64,000 nt of DNA from Frankia alni ACN14a (GCF_000058485.1 NC_008278.1:2846962-2910961), one strand, 5' to 3'; counted from the stretch's first letter, positions 1 to 9,496 are shown. Program-made: numbers and translations. Notes: a model not told the origin generated them from the sequence alone.

Positions 1-203
1 TCGGGATCGGAGAGCACGTCATACGCCTCCGACAGGTCCTTGAACCGCTCCTCGGCCCCAGGATCGGAGTTGACGTCGGGGTGGTACTGGCGGGCGAGTT
101 TCCGGTACGCCCGCTGGATCGCGTCGGCGTCGGCGTTCCGGGGAACCCCGAGGATCTCGTAGAAGTCCTCGTTGGCCCGATTCGTGGTCTGGCCGCTGCT
201 CAT
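1..203 (-). CDS. dnaJ: DnaJ co-chaperone, N-terminal J-domain (partial)
   Basis: The reading frame runs off the left edge of the window; 67 residues are visible. It starts [20 protein letters not shown] and contains the J-domain core with the HPD tripeptide (in YHPDVNSDP), which stimulates the ATPase of DnaK. Only one base separates the grpE stop from this ATG, so it is the third gene of a dnaK-grpE-dnaJ operon. Seen: the J domain. Inferred: that the rest of a DnaJ or CbpA-type protein follows outside the window. Confidence 0.9.
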   Translation of the reverse strand, partial: MSSGQTTNRANEDFYEILGVPRNADADAIQRAYRKLARQYHPDVNSDPGAEERFKDLSEAYDVLSDP

Positions 204-204
204 G

Positions 205-825
205 TCACGATGCTTCCGACTCGGTATCCGGTTCTGGTCCCTTTCCTGGTTCCGACCCGGTATCCCGCCTTGGCCCGTCGTTCGATTTTTCTCCGTTGTT
301 CGATTCTGGTCCGTTGTTCGGTTTCGGTCCGGCGCTCACGGCCACGGACGCGGGGCGCAGTACACGGCCGTCGGCCTGGTAGCCCGGGCGGAGTACCTCC
401 ACGACGGTGCCCGCCGGGGGAGGACGGGACGTCGAGCCGCTGTCGACGACGGCGCCGACCTCGTGACGGGTCGGGTCGAAGGCGCCGGTCTCGTCGTCGA
501 GCCGAGTGACCCCGGAGTTCCGCAGCGCGCCCAGAGCGAGCTGGCGTACCCCGCGTACCCCGTCGACGAGCGAGTCCGGGTCGGCGTCCGCGTGCGAGAG
601 GGCGAGCTCAAGGTGATCCAGCACCGGCACCCACGCGAGAACCACACGATCCCGCTCGGCTGCCTTCGCGGCGCCGATCTCGCGTCCGGTCCGCCGACGG
701 TAGTTGTCGAAGTCGGCGAGGGTACGCAGGTGGCTGGCCTGGCACTGCTCGAGCTTCGCGGCGAGGTCGGGTGCCGGGGTGGTCTCGGGCCGCTCGGCAT
801 CCGATCGGTTCTCACCCATCGTCAT
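205..825 (-). CDS. grpE: GrpE nucleotide exchange factor
   Basis: GrpE releases ADP from DnaK in the cytoplasmic chaperone cycle. The 206-residue protein has the family signatures: a helical start with DFDNYRRR, a central [11 protein letters not shown]-type segment and the C-terminal beta-domain [18 protein letters not shown]. The start is taken at the ATG at 825 (MTMGENRSD); the ATG at 819 is equally possible, and both overlap the end of dnaK. After the beta-domain there is an unusual low-complexity tail of about 40 residues rich in Asn, Gly, Pro, Ser and Glu ([20 protein letters not shown] and on), which is not part of the normal GrpE fold. The order dnaK-grpE-dnaJ is the classical actinobacterial one. 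Confidence 0.93.
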   Translation of the reverse strand: MTMGENRSDAERPETTPAPDLAAKLEQCQASHLRTLADFDNYRRRTGREIGAAKAAERDRVVLAWVPVLDHLELALSHADADPDSLVDGVRGVRQLALGALRNSGVTRLDDETGAFDPTRHEVGAVVDSGSTSRPPPAGTVVEVLRPGYQADGRVLRPASVAVSAGPKPNNGPESNNGEKSNDGPRRDTGSEPGKGPEPDTESEAS

Positions 826-2752
826 GCGTGGTGAAGTCGGCGTCGATGACGTCGTCCCCACCGGCCGAGGTCTCGCCCGGTCCACCGGCTCCAGCTCCGC
901 CGCCTCCAGCTCCGGCTCCGGCTCCGGCGCCGCCGCTGGCCGTCGGTGCCGCCTCGCGCTGCGCTACGGCCGGGAGGCCGTAGAGGACCTGCTGGAGATC
1001 GTTGATGATCGGCCGGACGCGGTCGACGTCGGCGTGCTCCTCCAGCGCGCGGCGGGCGTCGGCGATGAGCTGTTCGGCGCGGGCCTTCTCGTGCACGGGG
1101 ACCTGGTCGCCGAGTTCGGTGAGCCGCTGCTCGACCTGGTAGACGATCGTGTCGAGCTGGTTGCGGGCGTCGGCGTTCTCGCGCAGCCGGGCGTCCTCGG
1201 CCCGGTTGCGCTCGGCGTCGGCGACCATGCGCTGGATCTCGTCCTGCGGCAGGTTGGTGTTGTCCGAGATGGTGATCTGCTGTTCGGCGCCGGTGCCCTT
1301 GTCCTTCGCGGTGACGTTGAGGATGCCGTTGGCGTCGATGTCGTAGGTGACGTCGACCTGTGCCTGGCCGCGCGGGGCGGGTCGGATGCCCTCGAGCCGG
1401 AACCGGCCCAGCGTCCGGTTGTCGGCGGCCATCTCACGTTCGCCCTGGAGCACCACGATGTCGACGGCCGACTGGTTGTCCTCCGCCGTCGAGAACGTCT
1501 CGCTCCGGCGCGCGGGGATGGTGGTGTTGCGGTCGATCACCTTCGTGCTCACGCCACCGAGCGTCTCGACACCGAGGGAGAGCGGGGTGACGTCCAGCAG
1601 CAGCACGTCGGAGACCTCGCCCTTGATGACCGCGGCCTGGATGGCGGCGCCGACGGCGACGACCTCGTCCGGGTTGACCGTCATGTTCGGTTCCTTGCCG
1701 GCGGTCAGCCGGCGCACCAGGGCCTGCACGGCCGGCATGCGGGTGGCGCCGCCGACGAGGATCACCTCGTCGAGGTCCTGCTCGGAGACCTTCGCGTCCG
1801 CCATCGCCTGGCGCAGCGGCGGCAGGCATCGCTCGAGCAGATCGGCCGTGATCTTCTCGAACTGCGAGCGGGTGATGGTGGTGTTGAGGTGTCTCGGGCC
1901 GTTCGCGTCGGCGGTGATGAACGGCAGGTTGATCTGGGTCTGGGAGACAGTCGAGAGCTCGACCTTCGCCTTCTCGGCGGCTTCGAAGAGCCGCTGCAGT
2001 GCCTGCGGATCGTTGCGCAGGTCGATGCCGGTCTGGTTCCGGAACTCGTCGGCGAGGAAGTCGACGAGGCGGCGGTCCCAGTCGTTGCCGCCGAGATGGG
2101 TGTCGCCGGCGGTCGCCCGCACCTCGACGATGCCGTCGCCCACGTCGAGGACGGACACGTCGAAGGTGCCGCCGCCCAGGTCGAAGACCAGTACGGTCTC
2201 GTGCGACCTCTTGTCCATCCCGTAGGCCAGCGCGGCGGCGGTGGGCTCGTTGATGATGCGCAGCACGTCCAGGCCGGCGATCCGGCCGGCGTCCTTGGTC
2301 GACTGCCGTTGCGCGTCGTTGAAGTACGCCGGCACCGTGATCACGGCTTCGGTGACCTTTTCGCCGAGGAACTTGGCGGCGTCGTCGGCCAGTTTCCGGA
2401 GCACCATCGCCGAGATCTCCTCGGGGGCGTACTCGCGCCCGCGAACGACGATCCTTACTGCGTCTTCCTTTCCGGCGGTGATGTCGTACGTGACCGTCTT
2501 CAGCTCGCTGGTGACCTCGCTGTACCGGCGGCCGATGAACCGCTTGACCGCGGTGATCGTGCCTTTGGGATTGAGCACCGCCTGACGGCGGGCGAGTTCA
2601 CCCACCAGCCGCTCGCCGCTCTCCGTGAAAGCAACGACCGAAGGCGTCGTGCGCGAGCCCTCAATATTGGGGACAACTGTCGGCTGGCCGCCCTCGACAA
2701 CGGCGATGACCGAGTTCGTCGTCCCCAGGTCTATTCCTACTGCCTTACCCAC
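812..2752 (-). CDS. dnaK: Hsp70 chaperone DnaK
   Basis: This is a 646-residue Hsp70. The start is the GTG at 2752, preceded by GGGAGGT at good spacing, giving [20 protein letters not shown], the phosphate-1 loop of the actin-like ATPase domain. Further landmarks are [15 protein letters not shown] (phosphate 2), [14 protein letters not shown] (adenosine motif), the linker [15 protein letters not shown] and a substrate-binding domain ending in a Gly/Ala-rich tail followed by DDVIDADF. Upstream (2753-2942) I see neither a HAIR (HspR) nor a CIRCE (HrcA) operator, although actinobacterial dnaK operons often carry HAIR. This may be a second dnaK locus rather than the main one; that is inference. 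Confidence 0.96.
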   Translation of the reverse strand: MGKAVGIDLGTTNSVIAVVEGGQPTVVPNIEGSRTTPSVVAFTESGERLVGELARRQAVLNPKGTITAVKRFIGRRYSEVTSELKTVTYDITAGKEDAVRIVVRGREYAPEEISAMVLRKLADDAAKFLGEKVTEAVITVPAYFNDAQRQSTKDAGRIAGLDVLRIINEPTAAALAYGMDKRSHETVLVFDLGGGTFDVSVLDVGDGIVEVRATAGDTHLGGNDWDRRLVDFLADEFRNQTGIDLRNDPQALQRLFEAAEKAKVELSTVSQTQINLPFITADANGPRHLNTTITRSQFEKITADLLERCLPPLRQAMADAKVSEQDLDEVILVGGATRMPAVQALVRRLTAGKEPNMTVNPDEVVAVGAAIQAAVIKGEVSDVLLLDVTPLSLGVETLGGVSTKVIDRNTTIPARRSETFSTAEDNQSAVDIVVLQGEREMAADNRTLGRFRLEGIRPAPRGQAQVDVTYDIDANGILNVTAKDKGTGAEQQITISDNTNLPQDEIQRMVADAERNRAEDARLRENADARNQLDTIVYQVEQRLTELGDQVPVHEKARAEQLIADARRALEEHADVDRVRPIINDLQQVLYGLPAVAQREAAPTASGGAGAGAGAGGGGAGAGGPGETSAGGDDVIDADFTTHDDG

Positions 2753-2942
2753 GATGACCTCCCGGTGGGAGCCTTCTGGTGGAAGTGGCGGGGCCCCGGC
2801 AGTCCTCACGACCACGGTAGGACCGGCCGGACGAAGACCGCAACATGCCGCCACCCGGCGAACCAGTGCAAGACGGCGGAGCAGAGGCCGACACGTCCGC
2901 ACGACGCGCCACCGCGCGCGCCGGGCCGGCGGACGATCAATG

Positions 2943-3602
2943 TCAGCTTCGGCTGCTCCCGGCGGACGAGAGCCGGCCGAACTCGGTCTGCGCCAGAAGC
3001 CGGGCCGCCTCGTGCGCCACGTCGGCATCGACGAGCAGGTCGTAGCGATCGGCACTCAGCGCCGACACGGAGACGAAATCCCGCCGGCCCCGGCTGAACG
3101 CGTACATGAGCAGGCCCATCAGAGCACCGAGGACTGCGCCGAAGATGGCTCCGTAGAGCGCGAGCAGCGCCGCTGCCTGGACAGGATTGATCCAGTTGAA
3201 CAGGCCGAAGATCCAGCCGATCAGTGCGCCCGTGACGGCACCGGCGAGCGCCGACCGGCCTGCCGCGGACGCCCAGGTCAGCCGGCCCGTGACCTTCTCG
3301 ACCGTGTGCAGGTCGCGGCCGACGATGGCGGTCCTTTCCACCGGGAAGTGAAGGTCGGCAAGTCGGTCGACGGCCCGTTCGGCATCGGCGTAGGTACTGA
3401 AGGTGGCGACCACTTGCTGCGACCCGACCGTGTGGCCGGTCCCGTCCGCACGGTCCGTTCCCCGCTCGCTGCGAGCATCATCGGGGCCCGGGTCGTCGCG
3501 GTGGAGAACCCCTGCTCGAGGAGCACCGGCTCCAAGGTCATTCGACCGTGAGCCGCGGGCACTGCCCCCATCTGTCGCGAAATTGCCATCACCATGTGAC
3601 AT
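2943..3602 (-). CDS. YflT-like general stress protein with glycine-zipper membrane segment
   Basis: The protein has 219 residues from the ATG at 3602 ([13 protein letters not shown]). Residues 1-75 are low-complexity and probably disordered. Then comes a general-stress-protein-17M/YflT-type domain ([20 protein letters not shown], then [11 protein letters not shown]), followed by two hydrophobic Gly/Ala-rich stretches ([19 protein letters not shown] and [18 protein letters not shown]) that look like a membrane hairpin, and a soluble end that resembles another copy of the stress domain ([17 protein letters not shown]). This family is usually induced under general stress; its biochemical role is not known. 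It lies upstream of dnaK in the same direction, 190 bases away. A longer in-frame start exists but is less likely. Confidence 0.75.
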   Translation of the reverse strand: MSHGDGNFATDGGSARGSRSNDLGAGAPRAGVLHRDDPGPDDARSERGTDRADGTGHTVGSQQVVATFSTYADAERAVDRLADLHFPVERTAIVGRDLHTVEKVTGRLTWASAAGRSALAGAVTGALIGWIFGLFNWINPVQAAALLALYGAIFGAVLGALMGLLMYAFSRGRRDFVSVSALSADRYDLLVDADVAHEAARLLAQTEFGRLSSAGSSRS

Positions 3603-3883
3603 ATCGATCGCCCCCACCCGACGTGGGTCGTGATTGCACCACCGCGCAGGGCATCCAAGATGTTTCCCCGAACGACGCGGTCGTTCTGGAGAGCCTGCCC
3701 GCGTGCCGGGTACCCAACCGAGTGTGCCCAAGATCCCCGGGGGCCACCACATCGAGATCTCCGAGCCCTCGGCGACGCGGAGCGGCCGGGCGATCGAGGA
3801 TGTTTCGGCCCGGGCTGACCTCACCACGCCTTCCCTTCCTCGCGTGCCTTCCCCCAGGTGTTCAAGGGAGGTTCACCGGCGGC

Positions 3884-4333
3884 TTAAAGGAGGAGGTCGA
3901 AGATGCGGCTGACGCGTTCCCATTCGCTGGGTCCGGGATTCTTGAGCTCCGGTTCGATGATCGTGAAGGCTCTGGCGAGTGCGAGGCTCAGTCCGCCGAC
4001 GATGAGGGGAAGGCGGGCCGCGGTGTCGTCGCTCAGGGCAAGGTCCAGCGGGGGACGAGCCGCGATCTGTTCCAGGATGGGACGCAGCTCGATCTCCTCG
4101 TCGAGATCCCGGAAATGATGTATGCTCTCCTGGAGGCCCTTGGTGATGGGCAGGTCCCAGGGTTCTATCACATCTCGGACGTTTGCCTTCGCGGTCGCCT
4201 GCGCCATGAGCAGCAGATCGTAGACCTTGTTGTTGACGAAATCGCCGTAACGCTTCACGTCGTTCTTGTCCATGTCCAGACCCGCGGCGATCCGGAAGAA
4301 TCGCTCGAATCTGGTCACGCCCATAACCGGCAT
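3884..4333 (-). CDS. DUF1931 family protein (bacterial double histone-fold)
   Basis: The protein has 149 residues from the ATG at 4333 (MPVMGVTRFERFFRIAAGLD); GGGAGGA precedes this ATG, so it is preferred over the ATG at 4324. The sequence matches the DUF1931 family, whose structures show two histone folds in one chain. Typical segments are GLDMDKNDVKRYGDFVNNKV and IEPWDLPITKGLQESIHHF, with the second fold near LPLIVGGLSLALARAFTIIE. The DNA-binding role of these proteins in bacteria is not settled. Its neighbours are stress proteins on the same strand, which fits nucleoid or stress function by inference only. Confidence 0.8.
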   Translation of the reverse strand: MPVMGVTRFERFFRIAAGLDMDKNDVKRYGDFVNNKVYDLLLMAQATAKANVRDVIEPWDLPITKGLQESIHHFRDLDEEIELRPILEQIAARPPLDLALSDDTAARLPLIVGGLSLALARAFTIIEPELKNPGPSEWERVSRIFDLLL

Positions 4334-4370
4334 GGTGGTCCTCCCTCGGCTGGTCGTCGCGTGCGCGCCG

Positions 4371-4727
4371 CTATCCGGCGCGTACAACGTCAAGCATTCC
4401 ATGCAGGTGGGCGGCGGCCTGTTCAACGTCGAAATGCTTGTACTGCCCGGCTCTCGACTCGGCAGACAGGACCCCGCACCGGTGCACGTTTTCGAAGTCA
4501 CCGTAGGGGAACTTGTACCGCGTCCTCCGGCCCTCGCCGACCTTGTCGTCGATCCCCAGGTACCACCTCTGGTACTCACCGAGGCCATGCTCCTCGACGA
4601 ACCTTCTCTCCCGCTGAGCTGACGGCTGATGCTCGCTCCAGTCGTCCCGCTCGTCCAGCATGACCTTCCTGTCCTCGATCAGCTTCCGGGCATGGTCATA
4701 GGCCTTTCTGTTCAGTCTCACCGCCAT
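4371..4727 (-). CDS. Conserved actinobacterial protein of unknown function
   Basis: The protein has 118 residues and starts MAVRLNRKAYDHARKLIEDR. It is charged and soluble, with no signal peptide or membrane segment. Recognisable conserved-looking stretches are DERDDWSEHQPSA, YQRWYLGIDD, YKFPYGDFENVHRCGVLSAE and GQYKHFDVEQAAAHLHGML. From memory, similar short proteins are common in actinobacteria without assigned function. It ends 37 bases before the DUF1931 gene on the same strand, so the two are probably co-transcribed. No function is proposed. Confidence 0.7.
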   Translation of the reverse strand: MAVRLNRKAYDHARKLIEDRKVMLDERDDWSEHQPSAQRERRFVEEHGLGEYQRWYLGIDDKVGEGRRTRYKFPYGDFENVHRCGVLSAESRAGQYKHFDVEQAAAHLHGMLDVVRAG

Positions 4728-5131
4728 GATCTCCCTCGATCCTCATTGCTACGTTTCTACCCGGGTCCACTCTGCCCACGTCCACGTAGCCAGAGTGGAA
4801 CGGGTGGGCTGGTTCCGCAAGAGATCAGTTCTCGAGCTCACATGAACGCTATCTCAGTAATGTCGCCGCATGCTCCCATGCCTCTGCGCGGGGCCGCGGG
4901 AGCCTGGGAAGGCCGCGGGAGCCTGGGAAGACAGCCGCGAACCGGCGATGTGTTTTCTGTTGGCCGCGGTGGGGCATCACGCCATTTTGGTCGCCGAGCA
5001 GGCAGGATAGAGGGTCATGTCCAATAACCGCGTGTTTCGTGACCGTAGGCTGGGGTGCGGGCCAGGAGGAACTGGCGATGGGCGCGATCGCCGGCGGCGG
5101 GGTGCTGGTTCAGGCCACTTCGAGGAGTCGT
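4728..5131. other. Divergent intergenic region with 19-base tandem duplication
   Basis: This 404-base gap separates the minus-strand stress genes from the plus-strand fusion protein and must hold both promoters. No gene is convincing here. The one structured element is an exact tandem duplication of the 19-mer ggccgcgggagcctgggaa at 4892-4910 and 4911-4929. I could not assign promoter hexamers with confidence. Confidence 0.5.
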
Positions 5132-7063
5132 ATGTCTGAGCGGCGCTCGACCACCGACCAGAACCTTCGACGGGAGCACGGCGCAACGGACGGGGAGGGA
5201 CCGGCCGCCGCAGCCACGCCGACCTCCGCACGTAGGGACGCGTTCGACCCGACCGAGACTCCTGATCGGACCGAGACTCCTGATCTGACCGAGACACCCG
5301 ACCTGTACGGGGCGTATCCCAGGCTGTCCGACGATCAGATCGCGACCCTGGCCGCCCGCGGGGAACGGCGCCAGGTCCGGGCCGGCGAGGTGCTGGTCCG
5401 GGAGGGCGAACGGACCGAGGAGTTCCTGGTCATCCTGCGTGGCAAGGTACTTGTGATCACCGGGTACGGCACCGACGAGGAACGGGTGGTCCGGGTGCAC
5501 GGACCCGGTCGTTACCTCGGTGAGCTGGGTTTGCTGGAGGGCCAGGTCTCCTTCTTCACTGCGATCGCCGGCGAGGACGGCGAGATACTTGCGGTGCCGC
5601 TGGACGTCCTGCGGGAGGTGACAAACCGCGACGCCGGTCTCGGCGACGAGATCGTGCGGACCTGCTTCCAGCGCCGATCGATGCTGATCGGCCTGGGCGC
5701 CGGATTCCGGATCATCGGCTCCCGCTACAGCCCGGACAGCCGGCGGCTGCGGGAGTTCGCCGCGCGCAACCGGATGCCGCACCGGTTCGTGGACCTGGAA
5801 CAGGACCGCGAGGCAGAGCAGGTGCTGCGCGCCGTCGGCCTGACGCCCCAGGACACCCCGGTGGTGATCTGGCGGGACACCCTGGTGCTGCGCAATCCGA
5901 GCAACATCGAGCTGGCCCAGGCCATCGGCCTGCCAGTGGGCCGATCGGACACGTCGGTGCGGGACGTGCTGGTCATCGGGGCCGGTCCCGGCGGGCTCGC
6001 GGCGGCTGTCTACGCCGCCTCGGAGGGGATGGCCACCACCGTGTTCGATTCCGTCGCCACCGGCGGGCAGGCGGGCACATCGTCCCGGATCGAGAACTAC
6101 CTGGGCTTCCCCGCGGGGATCTCCGGGGCGGAACTCGCCGACCGCGCGGCCATCCAGGCGCACAAGTTCGGCGCCGAGATCAACGTGCCGGCCGAGGCGG
6201 TGGCGCTGGTACCGGACGGTGACCTGTACGTGGTCCGGTGCGACACCGGCGGCTCTCACACCGAGATCGTCAGCCGGACCGTAGTGATCGCCACCGGCGC
6301 GCGGTACCGCCGGCTGGACGTGCCCGGCATCGACAGGTTCGAGGGGACCGACGTCCACTACGCCGCGACGGTGATGGAGGCCCGCCTGTGCGCCAGCCGC
6401 CCGGTCGCGGTGGTCGGCGGTGGCAACTCCGCCGGGCAGGCCACGATCTTCCTGGCCGACATCGCGCCGGTCGTCCACCTGGTGGTCCGGGAGGACGACC
6501 TGGCCGCGAACATGTCGCGGTACCTGATCGACCGGATCATGCGGCATCCCCGGATTTTCGTCGTGCCGCACACGGAGGTCCAGCAGGTGCAGGGAGACGA
6601 CTCGCTGCGAGCTGTCGTACTGCGTGACAAGCACACCGGTGAACAGCGCACGGTCCCGGCCGAGGCCCTGTTCGTCTTCATCGGCGCGAAGCCCTGCACC
6701 GGGTGGCTCGCGGACACCGTCGCGCTGGACGACCGCGGTTTCGTGCTCACCGGCACGGACGCGGAAGAAGCCATGACCAGGACCACCACCGCGACCAGTG
6801 CGGCAGGCAACGCCACGACCGCCGCCACGACCGCCGCCACGACGACGCGGGACGGCGCGCCGCGGCGTCCCGACTGCCGCACGAACATGCTGGAGACCAG
6901 TCAACCCGGCGTCTTCGCCGTGGGTGACGTGCGCAGCGGCACCGTCCGCCGAGTCGCCTCAGCCGTCGGCGAGGGCGCCACCGCCATCCGCATGTTGTAC
7001 GCATACCTCGAAAGCACCGGCAGCCCGGCATCGGTGACCTTCAGAAGGAGCCGAGGCGGTTGA
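5132..7063 (+). CDS. Cyclic-nucleotide-binding / thioredoxin-reductase-like FAD fusion protein
   Basis: The protein has 643 residues from the ATG at 5132, chosen because GAGGAG lies six bases upstream; the longer frame from 5039 lacks this. Residues 38-57 contain a TETPD repeat. Residues about 60-180 are a cNMP-binding beta-roll (GRYLGELGLLEGQVSFFTAI). Residues 190-268 are a thioredoxin-fold remnant without a CxxC (IIGSRYSPDSRRLREF). From 278 on there is an FAD/NAD(P)H oxidoreductase (VLVIGAGPGGLAAAVYAA, GGQAGTSSRIENYLGFP, VVGGGNSAGQAT, GVFAVGDVRSGTVRRVA). The redox-active CxxC of true thioredoxin reductase is absent. A low-complexity Thr/Ala stretch (TTTATSAAGNATTAATTAAT) interrupts the C-terminal part just before the last FAD motif. 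The role is probably stress or redox sensing with flavin chemistry; the electron acceptor is unknown. Confidence 0.85.
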   Translation: MSERRSTTDQNLRREHGATDGEGPAAAATPTSARRDAFDPTETPDRTETPDLTETPDLYGAYPRLSDDQIATLAARGERRQVRAGEVLVREGERTEEFLVILRGKVLVITGYGTDEERVVRVHGPGRYLGELGLLEGQVSFFTAIAGEDGEILAVPLDVLREVTNRDAGLGDEIVRTCFQRRSMLIGLGAGFRIIGSRYSPDSRRLREFAARNRMPHRFVDLEQDREAEQVLRAVGLTPQDTPVVIWRDTLVLRNPSNIELAQAIGLPVGRSDTSVRDVLVIGAGPGGLAAAVYAASEGMATTVFDSVATGGQAGTSSRIENYLGFPAGISGAELADRAAIQAHKFGAEINVPAEAVALVPDGDLYVVRCDTGGSHTEIVSRTVVIATGARYRRLDVPGIDRFEGTDVHYAATVMEARLCASRPVAVVGGGNSAGQATIFLADIAPVVHLVVREDDLAANMSRYLIDRIMRHPRIFVVPHTEVQQVQGDDSLRAVVLRDKHTGEQRTVPAEALFVFIGAKPCTGWLADTVALDDRGFVLTGTDAEEAMTRTTTATSAAGNATTAATTAATTTRDGAPRRPDCRTNMLETSQPGVFAVGDVRSGTVRRVASAVGEGATAIRMLYAYLESTGSPASVTFRRSRGG

Positions 7064-7234
7064 GGTCGTTCTCGGAGGCGGTGGTGGAGTTCCAGCCGGG
7101 GGAGGCGGCCCGGCGGCCTTCCGCACAGCGGCGGCTGGTGGCCTCGGCGAAGGTATGGAACGCGGCGGACGCCCACAAATTGGGCCATAAGTTCCGTGAA
7201 CGGGCCGAGCACCGCTTCGTCGAAGAGGTCCGCG

Positions 7235-7660
7235 ATGGTCACGGCCGGCAACGGCGGGTCGATCGTCTGTACCAGCTCGGGTGCGGGCGCGAAGTACGTG
7301 CAGAACCTCGCCGACTACAACCCCTCCAAGGCGGGCGTCATCGCCCTCGGTAGGACACTGGCCAACGAGCTTGCCGCCCAGCAGATCCGAGTCAACGTGC
7401 TGTGCCCCGGCACCGTGAACACCCCGCTCGTCACCGAGAACGCCGGCACGTTCAAGCTGTTCCGGCCCGATCTCGAGAACCCGACGATCGAGGACGCCAG
7501 GCCGGTCTTCGCCTCGATCATGCGGATGGGCCAGCCGTGGATCGAGCCGGTCGACGTCTCCAACGCCGTCGTCTTCCTCGCCAGCGACGAGGCGCGTTAC
7601 ATCACCGGCACGGTCATCCCGGTGGACCAGGGCTCGATGAACCGGGCTGTCGGACATGAC
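7235..7660 (+). pseudogene. C-terminal remnant of a mycofactocin-type short-chain dehydrogenase
   Basis: The frame encodes about 140 residues that match the C-terminal half of an SDR: GGSIVCTSSGAGAKYV (catalytic Ser region), YNPSKAGVIAL (the YxxxK pair), IRVNVLCPGTVNTPLV, LFRPDLENPTIEDARP and FLASDEARYITGTVIPVDQG. The LFRPDLENPT segment is typical of mycofactocin-associated SDRs. The NAD-binding N-terminal half is missing and the frame runs on without a natural stop into sequence opposite the next gene. It is therefore a broken copy. The 170 bases before it (7064-7234) show no recognisable gene. Confidence 0.75.
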
Positions 7661-7787
7661 TCGAGCACCACGGGATCCGGGTTGATGCCAGCCGCCCGGC
7701 CGCCCGTATCCGCCCGACGCGCAGTATTCACCAAAGTTCACCTCCCTGCCGGATCTCTCCCGGCACGGCGCGGGAGTGCGGGGCGGC

Positions 7788-9437
7788 TCATCGGTCCTCC
7801 GATGTCGGTTCGAGAAACGACGAGAGATCGCGGCGGAGCAGGAACTTCTGCACTTTCCCCGACGGCGTCCGCGGAAACTCCGTCGCGATGTGCAACCCTT
7901 CGGGCCACTTTACCTTGGTCAGGCCGGCGCCGAGCAGATGACGCCGCACCTGTTCCAGGTCCGGCCGTGTCGCTCCCGGCCGCAGCCGCAGCACGGCGTG
8001 CGCGCGTTCCCCTGTGCTTTCGTCGGGCATGCCGATCACAGCGGCTTCCACCACGCCGGGGAGGGCGAGCAGCACATTCTCGATCTCGCCTGGGCTGATG
8101 TTCACGCCGTTGCGGATGATGAGATCCTTGCTGCGACCGGTGATCGTCAACCAGCCTTCCGCATCGAGGAAGCCGATGTCGCCGGTCCGCAACCAGCCGT
8201 CGGCGTCGAACAGCTCCGCGTTCAGCTCGGGATCGAGGTAGCCGGTCATCAGGTCGGGACCGCGGGCGCAGACCTCGCCGGCCTCACCGGGCGCCGCCGT
8301 CTCGCCCGAATCCCGGAGAATCTTCAGCTCCACGCCGGGCAGCGGCCTGCCGTCCGTTGTCTCACGTTTGTCGGCCGGGTCGGTGACGGCGGCTCCGGTG
8401 ATCGTGGGATGTTCGGTCAACCCGTAGCTGCGAACGACGTCGATGCCCAGCTGGCCGGCGCGTCTGGCGAGGGAGGTGGGCACGGGGGAGGCACCGAGCA
8501 CGACGGAGTCGATCTGTGCCAGTCGTCCGGGGGTCAGGTCGGGAGAGTCAAGCAGGCTGGCCAGAAAATACACCGCCCCGGTGCCCGCGGAAAGGCCCGT
8601 GGCATCCATGGCAGCGAAGACGTCGGCGGGATCCCAGGTATCCATGAGGTTCACGGGCTGGCCGCGGTGAATCGGCAGCAGGAGGCCCAGCAGCATTCCC
8701 GCGGCATGGGAGATCGGGCCGCCGGTGAGCTGTGGCCGGCTCGAGGACGGGACCAGAATGGGTAGATGCGACCGGACTTCGGCGCACAGCGATCTGTGCG
8801 TGTGGACGACGCCTTTCGGCGCCGATCCGGTCCCGGAGGTGAATGCCAGCAGTGCGATCTGGTCGGGGTCCGTCCGTATCGGTTCGCTCGCGATCGGTTC
8901 GCTCGCGCGGTGCGCGACGAAGGCATCGAAGCCTTCGCAGCCGGTGGGCACCGGTCCACCCACGACGACGATGTGCTCAACCGAGGGTGCTGTCGACCTC
9001 AACGCTGTCACGACGTCGGAGCATCGGGCGGGATCGGCGCCTGAGGTGATAACGACTCGGGCCCGACTCAGTCGCGCGATTTTCCCCAGATCCGACCCGC
9101 TGACGTAGTGGGGAACAGGGACGGCCACCGCGCCCGCGAACGCCAGGCCGGCGAACGAGACGGCGGCCTCCAGCCAGTTGGGGAGGTGAAAGATGACCGG
9201 GTCGCCCGGTCGCACGTTGCGGTGGTGCAGGGAACCGGCCACTCGGGTGGCCAGATCCCGCACATCCCGATAGGTGCCGGAGTATGGCCGAGTTCGGGAC
9301 CAGACGCGGAAGACCGTGTCCGGCCGGCCGGTGAGACCATGATCAATTAATTGTCCCAGGGTGGTGTCGTCCCACCAGCCCCGGCGGAGATAGTACTGGC
9401 GGCGTGACGCCTGGACCATCGAATCCTGACGGGTCAT
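7788..9437 (-). CDS. AMP-forming acyl-CoA synthetase (ligase 1)
   Basis: This 549-residue ligase activates a carboxylic acid to its CoA thioester through an acyl-adenylate. Motifs seen are FTSGTGSAPKGVVHTH (P-loop), SYGLTEHPT, GWLRTGDIGFLD and the C-terminal lysine segment PRTPSGKVQKFLLR. The start is set at the ATG at 9437 (MTRQDSMVQASRRQ); the frame could extend 11 codons further. The N-terminus (YYLRRGWWDDTTLGQLIDHG) resembles that of the ligase at 28365, so the two are probably paralogues. A copy of the shared TGGAC operator-like motif lies 46-59 bases upstream, linking it to the catabolic cluster. The substrate is unknown. Confidence 0.9.
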   Translation of the reverse strand: MTRQDSMVQASRRQYYLRRGWWDDTTLGQLIDHGLTGRPDTVFRVWSRTRPYSGTYRDVRDLATRVAGSLHHRNVRPGDPVIFHLPNWLEAAVSFAGLAFAGAVAVPVPHYVSGSDLGKIARLSRARVVITSGADPARCSDVVTALRSTAPSVEHIVVVGGPVPTGCEGFDAFVAHRASEPIASEPIRTDPDQIALLAFTSGTGSAPKGVVHTHRSLCAEVRSHLPILVPSSSRPQLTGGPISHAAGMLLGLLLPIHRGQPVNLMDTWDPADVFAAMDATGLSAGTGAVYFLASLLDSPDLTPGRLAQIDSVVLGASPVPTSLARRAGQLGIDVVRSYGLTEHPTITGAAVTDPADKRETTDGRPLPGVELKILRDSGETAAPGEAGEVCARGPDLMTGYLDPELNAELFDADGWLRTGDIGFLDAEGWLTITGRSKDLIIRNGVNISPGEIENVLLALPGVVEAAVIGMPDESTGERAHAVLRLRPGATRPDLEQVRRHLLGAGLTKVKWPEGLHIATEFPRTPSGKVQKFLLRRDLSSFLEPTSEDR

Positions 9438-9482
9438 CCTGGCGCCCACCTTCTCGTGACATCGCTGCAACCGAATGATTTA

Positions 9483-9496
9483 TGGACTATAGTACA
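9483..9496 (-). promoter_or_regulatory. Operator-like site 1, TGGAC-TATA-GTACA
   Basis: This lies in the 334-base gap 9438-9771, upstream of the minus-strand ligase 1, and no gene is visible in that gap. The surrounding sequence atttatggactatagtacag is nearly identical to site 2 at 18484. The core is an imperfect inverted repeat (TGGAC against GTACA, where GTCCA would be perfect). Read in the gene direction it also contains TATAGT, which could serve as a -10 element, so operator and promoter may overlap. Confidence 0.5.

Noticed and set aside
2753-2942. Expected HAIR or CIRCE heat-shock operator upstream of dnaK
   Set aside because: I looked for CTTGAGT-N7-ACTCAAG and the CIRCE dyad and saw neither; no site is claimed.
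704-3097. A 797-residue plus-strand open frame opposite dnaK, and similar long antisense frames (for example 20073-21752, 29600-31537, 35444-37213, 51822-53456)
   Set aside because: They mirror conserved genes on the other strand, have the Asp/Val/Gly/Arg-rich composition of antisense frames in high-GC DNA and show no domains.
6901-7251. Minus-strand frame MPAVTIADLFDEAVLGPFTE at the end of the cNMP/TrxR gene
   Set aside because: The beginning looks protein-like, but the frame soon becomes Arg/Pro-rich and overlaps the 3' end of the fusion gene; no family recognised.
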